Assembly: GCF_003097355.1 (NCBI RefSeq)
Contig: NZ_PYUI01000009.1
Span: 1 to 64,000, forward strand
From: Arthrobacter sp. H-02-3
Lineage (GTDB): Bacteria; Actinomycetota; Actinomycetes; Actinomycetales; Micrococcaceae
Direction: 5' to 3'
Length of the DNA stretch: 64,000 nt
The translations under genes were made by a program, and so were the position numbers. Within the stretch, counting starts at the first letter, position 1. Every line of letters starts with the position of its first letter. The notes beneath the pieces were generated by a model. It searched no databases. It was given only the letters and a program-made list of their open reading frames with translations, and was not told the DNA's origin. Below are positions 37,889-45,600 of the stretch, in pieces.

Positions 37889-37922
37889 CAGGAGGACCGG
37901 AACGATTGTTCCGGTCCTCCTG
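37889..37922 (+). terminator. secA terminator
   Basis: Perfect 15-bp stem (37889-37903 with 37908-37922) with a GATT loop, followed by TCGTTGTGCC. It lies 53 nt after the secA stop and faces the convergent Rv3235-like gene. Confidence 0.82.
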
Positions 37923-38031
37923 TCGTTGTGCCTCCTTTCCTGGCAAACCGGGTTTCCGCTTCGAACCCGGCCTGCGTATCGTTCCCGCCCCCAGCTGACG
38001 GGTTTCCGTTTCCGGTCCCCGGCCGGGCCGC

Positions 38032-38508
38032 TCAGCCGATCTCCAGGACTGTGACGCGCCAGGCCACGGTGCCGCGCTCGAGCCTCAACGCGACCGCGCG
38101 GACCCGCGATTCCTCGACCACCACTGCGCTCGCCTCATAGACGTCATCCGACACCCTGCAGGCCCGGACGGACCGGACCGACGGGTTGCGGTGCAGACGG
38201 CCCGCCGTTGGCGAGCTACCGGAGGCGACCCGACGGGTCAGTGCGGCCCGGTGTTGCAGGGCCGCCAGGCACCGGGGGTCCAGCCGGCGGGAGAGCTGTT
38301 GCGCGGGCCGCGTGCCGGCCAGGACTTCGATGGCCGCCTGCACCGTGCTGCGGGAGATCGCACAAATCTCATGGTTTTCGTCGACCACGCGCAGGGGCGC
38401 CGGGACCGCAGCCGGGCGGGTGGCTGGTGTTGCCGTGCCGGAGACAACCCGGAGGGCGGAGGCGGGCGTGGTCGCCGCGGCGGCGCGGATCCCGGTGACT
38501 GGATTCAT
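38032..38508 (-). CDS. Rv3235-family protein
   Basis: Small (158 aa) actinobacterial protein resembling the Rv3235/DUF6459 family, found near secA in mycobacteria as here. The N-terminal third is Ala/Pro/Thr-rich; the conserved core includes ICAISRSTVQAAIEVLAGTRPAQQLSRRLDPRCLAALQHRA (seen in two adjoining parts) and ends in RLERGTVAWRVTVLEIG. AAAGGAA lies 6 nt before ATG 38508, so the upstream extension of the frame is not used. No signal peptide. Function is unknown; it is likely cotranscribed with the LysM gene upstream. Confidence 0.8.
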   Translation of the reverse strand: MNPVTGIRAAAATTPASALRVVSGTATPATRPAAVPAPLRVVDENHEICAISRSTVQAAIEVLAGTRPAQQLSRRLDPRCLAALQHRAALTRRVASGSSPTAGRLHRNPSVRSVRACRVSDDVYEASAVVVEESRVRAVALRLERGTVAWRVTVLEIG

Positions 38509-38604
38509 GACGGTTCCTTTGCTGGGGCTGATGCGGGGTGATCTCTCAGCTGGTGCTGACATGTGGTGCTGACGTGCTGGGGTGACGCGTGATGCGGCGT
38601 GTCA

Positions 38605-39444
38605 CTAGATTCCCGGCGGGAGGACAATGATCTGTCCCGGCCGCAGGAAGTGGGGGTTGGCTCCGATAGCTTCACGGTTGTTCGCATACAGCCGTGGCCA
38701 CTCTTTGGCGATGTCGGCGTCGGACGCGAGCGGTCCCAGCGCGGCCGCGGCGATGCTCCACAGCGAATCACCGGACCGGACGGTGACCTCCCTGGCTGCG
38801 CCGGGGGTGTCCTGCGTGCGCACGTGCCGTGCCGTCAGGGGGCCGGCATCCACGACCGGGCTGAGGGGTTTCCACCGGGGATCCACCGCGGAGCCGGTAG
38901 CCGGCACCTGCGGCGCCGGGGCGGGCGTCGGGGCAGCGGGCGAAGACGGGGCAGGTTCCGGGGCGCTAGCGGGCATCGCGGCGCGGGCGGGTGTCCAGGA
39001 TACCGAGACTGCCGCCGGGACGGGCCGGCCGGGATCCGGCACGTCGTGCGCGGTTGCGGCGTTGGCCATCGGAGCGGTCATGAGCTGCAGGCCAACGGCG
39101 GCGAGAACCAGCCGGCGCATGAATGCCGGGCTGAAACGCCCCGTGGCGGCCGCCGCGCGGGTCCTGCCGAGACGGTCGAGCAGGGCCGCAGCGACGGCGA
39201 TGGCGAGGGACAGGACCCACCACGTGATGACGATAAGCCCGGCGGTATTCGCCGCGATCCCCAGTTGGTCCTCGAAGGACAGTGACTGGTGGCGTTCGGA
39301 GGCTAAGTGCCAGCGCTGGACGAGGAAGCTTCCGGTGGCGGCCAGGAAGACGCCCAGCATCAGGATCACGGCTGCCATGGCCGCGTCGACCCGGACCGTT
39401 TGCCGGGGCCGGGGTTGGGGATTCTGTCCTGTTGTCCGGTCCAT
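38605..39444 (-). CDS. LysM-domain membrane protein
   Basis: A 279-aa envelope protein. Three hydrophobic segments are present: AAVILMLGVFLAATGSFLV, LIVITWWVLSLAIAVAAALL, and LVLAAVGLQLMTAPMANA. A Pro/Ala-rich linker and a C-terminal LysM domain (VRSGDSLWSIAAAALG to LRPGQIIVLPPG) follow, and the LysM domain should bind peptidoglycan outside the cell. GGAGGG at 6-nt spacing supports ATG 39444 over the upstream starts at 39483-39471. A set of three TTTGAT repeats at exact 10-bp steps lies 30-56 bp upstream. It probably forms a two-gene unit with the Rv3235-like gene. Confidence 0.87.
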   Translation of the reverse strand: MDRTTGQNPQPRPRQTVRVDAAMAAVILMLGVFLAATGSFLVQRWHLASERHQSLSFEDQLGIAANTAGLIVITWWVLSLAIAVAAALLDRLGRTRAAAATGRFSPAFMRRLVLAAVGLQLMTAPMANAATAHDVPDPGRPVPAAVSVSWTPARAAMPASAPEPAPSSPAAPTPAPAPQVPATGSAVDPRWKPLSPVVDAGPLTARHVRTQDTPGAAREVTVRSGDSLWSIAAAALGPLASDADIAKEWPRLYANNREAIGANPHFLRPGQIIVLPPGI

Positions 39445-39473
39445 CGCTAACCCTCCATCGACCTTCAACATCA

Positions 39474-39500
39474 TTTGATACATTTTGATGTTGTTTGATG
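39474..39500. promoter_or_regulatory. Three TTTGAT(G) direct repeats at 10-bp phasing
   Basis: TTTGAT at 39474, 39484 and 39494, the last two extended to TTTGATG. A 10-bp step puts all copies on one DNA face. CAACATC (39467-39473) and GATGTTG are also inverted around it. The position, 30 bp before the LysM gene start, suits an operator or an upstream promoter region. BldC-type proteins are known to bind AT-rich direct repeats cooperatively, and a bldC gene is 0.7 kb away. Confidence 0.5.
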
Positions 39501-39563
39501 TTATTGAGTGAAGTCTGATCCGCGATGGCCACGTTTGTCTAGAGGCAGCTCGCAGCCTGTGGA

Positions 39564-39592
39564 TTGACCGGTGCGGGAGGCGCGCCTACGCT
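39564..39592 (+). promoter_or_regulatory. Consensus-like promoter driving a leaderless mRNA
   Basis: -35 TTGACC (39564-39569), exactly 17 bp, -10 TACGCT (39587-39592), then 6 nt to ATG 39599. It is the clearest sigma-A-type promoter in the window. Confidence 0.75.
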
Positions 39593-39598
39593 GGCGCA

Positions 39599-40168
39599 AT
39601 GCGGTGGGACGCCCTGTTTGACGACATGGAGGCACAGCTGGCCGCGCGCCAGCAGTTGGATTTAGAAGCAGAAATAGCAGAACGCGCACTGGTGGACGCG
39701 GCGGGGGTGGAGCTCGCCGACCGGCTGCGCGGGTCCCTGGGACTGGGCATCCGCGTTCACCTGACGTCAGGATCCGCGTTCGAGGGGGTGCTGAGCCACG
39801 CGGGCAGCGAGGCCCTGGTCCTTGATGAGCCCCACCACCAGGTGCTCGTTCCCTATGCCGCCGCCGTGCACTATGTTGGCTTGTCGCGGCTGGCGGTGCC
39901 CGAACAGTCAAGGGTCCGCCGGCGGTTAGGTTTGGGCAGCGCCCTTCGGGGCCTCGCCAGGAGCCGGGCGCGCGTGACGATTCTTGTCTCGCGGGGGCCG
40001 GTGGAGACGGCGTTCCACGGCGTCATTGACACTGTTGGCCGGGATTTCCTGGATCTGGCCCTGGCCCGGGAGGGCGGGGGCCGGCGTCCGGCGAATGACC
40101 GGCAGGCGGTGACCATCCCATTTGGCGCCCTGGCGGGCATCAGGTCCGTCAGCGCCGCGGTCGACTAG
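39599..40168 (+). CDS. Conserved actinobacterial protein of unknown function
   Basis: A 189-aa soluble protein. The N-terminus is helical (MRWDALFDDMEAQLAARQQ), followed by a likely beta-rich core of two similar halves: RVHLTSGSAFEGVLSHAGSEALVLD and VTILVSRGPVETAFHGVIDTVGRDFLDLAL. Both halves read like small-barrel (Sm-like or SH3-like) strands, so an RNA-, DNA- or protein-binding role is possible but unproven. It carries no known catalytic motif. Start is fixed by the leaderless promoter directly before ATG 39599. It is convergent with bldC (14-nt gap). Confidence 0.8.
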   Translation: MRWDALFDDMEAQLAARQQLDLEAEIAERALVDAAGVELADRLRGSLGLGIRVHLTSGSAFEGVLSHAGSEALVLDEPHHQVLVPYAAAVHYVGLSRLAVPEQSRVRRRLGLGSALRGLARSRARVTILVSRGPVETAFHGVIDTVGRDFLDLALAREGGGRRPANDRQAVTIPFGALAGIRSVSAAVD

Positions 40169-40182
40169 CCAACCCTGCGGGG

Positions 40183-40404
40183 TCAGCTCCCGGCGGACTT
40201 CGCCTTAGCCTCTTCGATCATGCGGCTGGCCTCGGCGTAGCGTTCCTGGATGTACTGCTCCAGCATCTTCTCCTCAACACGCCACTGGCCGCGGCCGCCC
40301 ACCTGGATCGCCTTGAGTTCGCCGCTGCGAACGAGTGCGTAGGCAGCCGGGGAGTTGATCTGGAGCTGCTCGGCAACGTCCGCGAGGGTCAGGAATCGGG
40401 GCAT
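40183..40404 (-). CDS. bldC: BldC-like MerR-type DNA-binding protein
   Basis: Small DNA-binding protein (73 aa) that consists of one winged helix-turn-helix: FLTLADVAEQLQINSPAAYALVRSGELKAIQVGGRGQWRVEEKMLEQYI (seen as consecutive parts). In Streptomyces, BldC binds direct repeats head-to-tail and times the onset of development. Micrococcaceae do not sporulate, so its targets here are unknown. The short C-terminal helix ends EEAKAKSAGS. No ligand-binding domain is present, as expected for the family. Confidence 0.9.
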   Translation of the reverse strand: MPRFLTLADVAEQLQINSPAAYALVRSGELKAIQVGGRGQWRVEEKMLEQYIQERYAEASRMIEEAKAKSAGS

Positions 40405-40565
40405 GTGTCCATTTTGCCACCGTTGGCGTCAATTGGTGCCGTTATCCACAGTTTGCGCCTGTTTGGCCCTACATCTTCCGCCCGGACCGCCGGGGCGTAA
40501 CAATAGGGGTGCCAGGGGTGCCCGGCATCCCGGGAATGGACGGCGGCGACAGGGGGAGCGGACGC

Positions 40566-41210
40566 ATGAGTGGAAGCGCGGCAGCCGAAGGGGCCCGTTT
40601 GAAGAAGCCGTCCTGGAAAGATCCCCGGCTCCTCGTCGGTATCCTGCTGGTCCTGGCATCCGTGGTGGGCGTAGTGTCGCTGGTCGGTGCCGCGGACCAG
40701 ACCACTGAAGCCTATGCCGCGCGCGAGCCGATCGCCGTCGGCGAGACGCTGACACCTGACAAGCTGCACCGGGTCAAAGTGCGTCTCGGCGAGGTCGAGC
40801 AGCTCTACCTGACCCCGGAGTCCGGCCTGGATACCGGCCTCGTGGCAGTGCAACGAATCGGCAAGGACCAGTTGCTGCCGCGCGAAAGCGTCGGGCAGGT
40901 CGACCGGCTGGACCGCAAACCCGTCGCCGTCACTGTCGAAGAAAGCCTTCCCGCCCAAGCCGCGGCGGGCTCCCGAGTGGACGTGTGGGTTGCCCTGCCG
41001 GATGCCCGGAACGGCTTCAGCGAACCTGCCCTCCTCCTCTCTGGCGCCGAAATTTCCCAGATCACCGAGGGGAGTACAGCCCTCGGGTCTTCCCGCTCGA
41101 CTGTGGTCATGGTGCTGGTCCCGGACGCCCAGATGCCGAAACTGCTGGGGGCGCAGGCCAACAAGGCCAAGATTGCTGTGGTGTGGAACCCGGGCGGTAC
41201 CGGGCGATGA
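40566..41210 (+). CDS. SAF-domain (CpaB/RcpC-like) membrane protein
   Basis: A 214-aa protein with one N-terminal membrane helix (LLVGILLVLASVVGVVSLV) and a SAF domain (YAAREPIAVGETLTPDKLHRVKVRL and VAVQRIGKDQLLPRESVG). This is like CpaB/RcpC proteins of Flp/Tad pilus systems and FlgA-type chaperones. GGGGGAG 7-8 nt ahead selects ATG 40566; GTG 40509 is an alternative in the same frame. It overlaps the CpaE-like gene by 4 bp (ATGA). No other pilus gene is in the window. Confidence 0.85.
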   Translation: MSGSAAAEGARLKKPSWKDPRLLVGILLVLASVVGVVSLVGAADQTTEAYAAREPIAVGETLTPDKLHRVKVRLGEVEQLYLTPESGLDTGLVAVQRIGKDQLLPRESVGQVDRLDRKPVAVTVEESLPAQAAAGSRVDVWVALPDARNGFSEPALLLSGAEISQITEGSTALGSSRSTVVMVLVPDAQMPKLLGAQANKAKIAVVWNPGGTGR

Positions 41211-42547
41211 GCATACCCGTGGTGACTGTGGGGGACTCACGCGATGATCTGGTGGGAGGCCTGGAACGCCTGCACGGTCCCGTATCCGTTGTCCGGCGGT
41301 GCAGTGAGTTGGCCGAACTGCTGGCCGCCTGCCAGAGCGGCCTTGCCCGCGCCGCTGTCGTCGCGGCGGGCAGCGAAGAACTGACGGCCTCTCTCGTGGA
41401 CCGCCTGTCCGCTGTGGGCGTCGTGGTCATTGCGCTGACCGACAATCCCGGGGAAACGGCCCGCCTGCGGACCATCGGCGTGGCAGCAGAAGCCCGCGGG
41501 GTTGACGCCGCGGCCCTTGCGGCACGAATTGCAGCGGCCGTGGCGCAGCTCAGCGGCACGGGAGGCGGGCCGGGAAGTGCCGCACCGGACGGCGACACCT
41601 CCGGCATTTCCGCGGGCACGTCCTCGGGCCCTGACGAGGCGGCGCGGCCCTCCGGAGAGCACGTGGCGGGCGCCCCGGGCACTGCCGGGACGGGCCGGAT
41701 CATTGCGGTCTGGGGCCCGGGCGGCGCGCCGGGCCGGACCTTGGTGGCTGCCAACATCGCCGGTGAGCTGGCCGCGGAAGGACGATCCGTGCTGCTTGTC
41801 GACGCCGACAGCTACGGCGCCAGCGTGGCCGCCCTGCTGGGACTGCTCGACGAGGCTGCCGGACTGGCCCAGGCCTGCCGGCTGGCCGACCAGGGCCTGC
41901 TGGACGCCGAGGCCCTGCTCCGGGTCGCCACCACGGTGGCGAGCAAAGCCGGGACGTTTCGCGTGCTCACCGGGATCACGAGGGCGGACCGTTGGACGGA
42001 ATTGCGGGCCGCGGCGCTCACGCTGGTGCTGGAACGGGCAAGGGAGATCGCGGATGTCACCGTGGTGGACACCGGCTTCTGCCTTGAAGCCGATGAGGAG
42101 CTCGGCTTTGACACCGGCGCGCCGCGCCGGAACGCGGCGACCCTGAGGAGCCTGGAAATGGCCGATACCGTCTTTGCCGTCGGGGCCGCCGACTCCATCG
42201 GAGTGCCACGGCTGGTCCGCGGCCTGGCCGAGCTCCAGGCGGCCGTCCCGCAGGCATCGCCCCAGGTTGTCATGAACAAAGTCAGGGCCGCCGCCGTCGG
42301 GCGTTCGCCGGAACGCCAGCTCAGAGAAGCGTGGGCGCGATACGGCCCTTCGGTGCCGTTGTCGGCGTTCTTGCCCTCAGACCCTGCGGCGAGCGACGCC
42401 GCCTTGCTGACGGGAACACTCCTGCTCGAATCCGCCCCTGAATCTGAGCTTCGGCGTGCAATCGCCAAAATGGTTTGTGCACCTGCCCAGCGAAATAAGA
42501 AATCCTTTGGCTTTTCTTCCACAGCACAGCGCCGGGCAAAGAGCTAG
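41207..42547 (+). CDS. CpaE-like ParA-family ATPase
   Basis: A 446-aa protein with a receiver-like N-terminal domain (about residues 1-115), an Ala/Gly/Pro-rich linker and a C-terminal MinD/ParA fold. The loop at GPGGAPGRTLVAANIAGEL corresponds to the deviant Walker A motif, but both signature lysines are replaced (the position before GG by Pro, and the GKT lysine by Arg). Walker A-prime VLLVDADSYGASVA is intact. This PGRT form recurs in actinobacterial CpaE-type proteins; ATP hydrolysis cannot be assumed. CpaE places or assembles Tad pili in other bacteria. It is coupled to the SAF-domain gene. Confidence 0.85.
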   Translation: MSIPVVTVGDSRDDLVGGLERLHGPVSVVRRCSELAELLAACQSGLARAAVVAAGSEELTASLVDRLSAVGVVVIALTDNPGETARLRTIGVAAEARGVDAAALAARIAAAVAQLSGTGGGPGSAAPDGDTSGISAGTSSGPDEAARPSGEHVAGAPGTAGTGRIIAVWGPGGAPGRTLVAANIAGELAAEGRSVLLVDADSYGASVAALLGLLDEAAGLAQACRLADQGLLDAEALLRVATTVASKAGTFRVLTGITRADRWTELRAAALTLVLERAREIADVTVVDTGFCLEADEELGFDTGAPRRNAATLRSLEMADTVFAVGAADSIGVPRLVRGLAELQAAVPQASPQVVMNKVRAAAVGRSPERQLREAWARYGPSVPLSAFLPSDPAASDAALLTGTLLLESAPESELRRAIAKMVCAPAQRNKKSFGFSSTAQRRAKS

Positions 42548-42604
42548 GGTCATCGTAAGGGCCGCAAAGAGGCGGCTGTGAACTTCTTTTATGGAGGCGT
42601 TTCG

Positions 42605-45600
42605 ATGTCGTCTGGGTCCAGCGTGGAGGATCAACCCGTTTCGATCGGTAGTAGCGAGAGCTATCTCGGGGATTACTACGAGCACCTCGCGGAGGAGGAT
42701 TTCCGGGCCTATCCCCAGGAAGTCCTGACGGCAAGGGCCGATACCCACCGCCAGATCGCGGCGACGCGGCTGCCGGGCATCGCGAACATCGCCGTCCGGG
42801 ACGAGGCCGATTGCAGCGTCCTGTACATCGTCACGGATGACATGCCCTTCCTTGTGGACTCCGTTAACGCCGAACTGGTCCGTCAGAACGCCCCCATCCA
42901 CCTCGTCCTGCACCCGCTCTTCGTGGTGACCCGCAACCGCGAGACCGGCGACCTGGTCAAGGTGGCGCGCGTCCCGTCCCACCTGGGCTTCTCGAGCGGA
43001 GACACGGCGGCCATGCCGAACATCTCGCACCTGATCGCCCAGGGCGACAACGCCTCGCACATGGAATCCTGGATCGCCGTCGAAATCGACCTCGTCAGCG
43101 AACAGAAGCGCGAGGAGCTCGTCAAGGGCATCTCCCGGGTGCTTGGCGACGTCCGCGCCGCCGTCGAAGACTGGCCGAAGATGCGCGCGAAAGCCCTGGA
43201 GATCTCCGCGGACTTGGACCGGGTGGCCAACCGGGCCCAGATTGCCGAGCTGCGGCAGGCGCAGGATCTGCTGCGCTGGCTCGATGACGGAAACTTCACC
43301 TTCCTCGGCTACCGCGAATACGACCTCGTCAACGAATCCGGCGAGGACGTGCTGGAACTGCGCGAGGAAAGCGGCCTCGGCCTGCTCCGCGCCGGCGCCG
43401 ACGCCCGCCAGGTCCAGCACCTCACCGAGGCCGGCAGGAAGAAGGCCCGCGAGAAGCGCGCCCTCGTGATCACGAAGGCGAACTCACGCTCCACTGTGCA
43501 CCGCTCGGCCTACCTGGACTACATCGGCGTCAAGAGCTTCGACGCCGCCGGAAACGTCAACGGCGAACGCCGCTTCATCGGCCTCTTCGCCACGACCGCC
43601 TACGCCGGATCCGTCCGGGACATCCCCGTGGTCCGGGAAAAGGTGGCCGCGGTCCTCGACGACGCCGGCTTCCCGCCGGACTCGCACTCGGGCAAGGACC
43701 TGCTGGGCATCCTCGAAACCTACCCCCGGGACGAGCTCTTCCAGATCGAAATCCCGGACCTCGCCGCCATCGCCACCGGCATCCAGCGGCTGCAGGAACG
43801 CCGCCGGACGCGGCTCTTCCTCCGGCCCGATATCTACGGCCGGTTCATGTCCGCCGTCGTCTACCTTCCGCGCGACCGTTACACCACCAATGTCCGCCTG
43901 CGCATTGAGCAGGAGCTGCGCGAGACCTTCAACGCCGCGTCCATCGACTACGAGGCGCGGATGACCGAGTCGGCCCTCGCCCGCCTCTTCTTCCGGATCC
44001 GGCTTCCGAAGGACGCCGATGTCAGCAACGTCAACAGCGACGAGCTGGAGAAGCGGCTGGTCCGGGCCGCCCGCTCCTGGGGCGAAGGCATTTCCGAAGT
44101 TCTGCGCGCCCGCGCCGACGGTGGGGAAGCCGGCGTCAGGGAGGACCGCGCCAAGGAACTGGCGGCAGTCTGGGCCGAGGCATTCCCCGCCACCTACCGG
44201 GTGGACTACGAGATCGAAGACGCGCTGGAGGACATCGACCGCTTCGAGAAGTACGGCGCCGCCGCCGAACGGGCCGGAGAGGGTGTCAAGGAAGAGCCCG
44301 GCGTCCACGTCTACCTTCCGGAAGGCGCCGGCGCCATGCTGGAGGAAGACGCCAGGGTCAAGCTCTACATGCTGGAGCCGAAGAGCCTGAGCCAGATCCT
44401 GCCGTATTTCCACAACCTCGGCCTCGAGGTGCTGGACGAGCGCCCCTTTGAGATCGAGACCGCGGACCAGCGGGACTTCTTCCTCTACGATCTCGGCCTG
44501 AAGTACCCGGCCGGGGTGGACCCTTTGACCACGGGACAGCTGCTCGCGGACTCCTTCGGAGCGGCCGTTTCCGGTGCCGTGGAATCGGACAGCTTTGACC
44601 GGCTGGTGCTGCGCGAACGGATGCACTGGCGCCAGGTGGTCGTGCTGCGCGCCTACGCCAAGTACATGCGGCAGATGGGCAACACCAACTCCTTCGGATT
44701 CCTGGCGGACACCCTGCTGGCGAACCCGGACGTCACGCGGGGCCTCAGCAACCTGTTTGCAGCACGCTTCGACCCGGCGCTCAGCGACGCCGAACGCCAG
44801 CTCAAGGAGGCCGAGGTCCTCATCGGACTGGACGCAGCGATTGAGCGGGTCGCGACCCTTGACGCCGACCGGGTGCTGCGCACGTTCAAGAACCTGGTCC
44901 AGGCCACGCTTCGGACGAACTACTACCAGAACAAGCCTCACCTCAGCTTCAAACTGGATCCGTCCCGGATCGACGGGCTGCCGTTCCCGCGGCCGATGTA
45001 CGAGATCTGGGTCTACTCGCCCCGGGTTGAAGGCGTCCACCTGCGATTTGGCAAGGTGGCCCGCGGCGGGCTGCGCTGGTCTGACCGGCGCGAAGACTTC
45101 CGCACCGAAATTCTGGGGCTCGTGAAGGCCCAGACCGTCAAGAACGCCGTCATCGTCCCCACGGGCGCCAAGGGCGGCTTCTACGCCAAGCAGCTCCCGG
45201 ACCCGTCGAGCGACCGCAGCGCCTGGATGGCCGAGGGCATCGAGAGCTACAAGACGTTCATCCGTGGCCTCCTGGACATCACGGACAACCTCATCGTCAC
45301 GCCCGAGGGCGAAACGGTCAGGCCGCCGGCCGACGTCGTCCGCCATGACGACGACGACTCCTATTTGGTGGTCGCGGCCGACAAGGGCACGGCATCCTTC
45401 TCCGACATCGCCAACGGGCTGTCCGCCGAGTACGGCTTCTGGCTCGGCGACGCCTTCGCCTCCGGCGGCTCGGTCGGTTATGACCACAAGGCCATGGGCA
45501 TCACCGCCCGCGGCGCCTGGGAATCGGTCAAGCGCCACTTCAGCGAGCTGGACCTCGACACCCAGTCGGAACCCTTCACCGTGGTGGGCGTCGGCGACAT

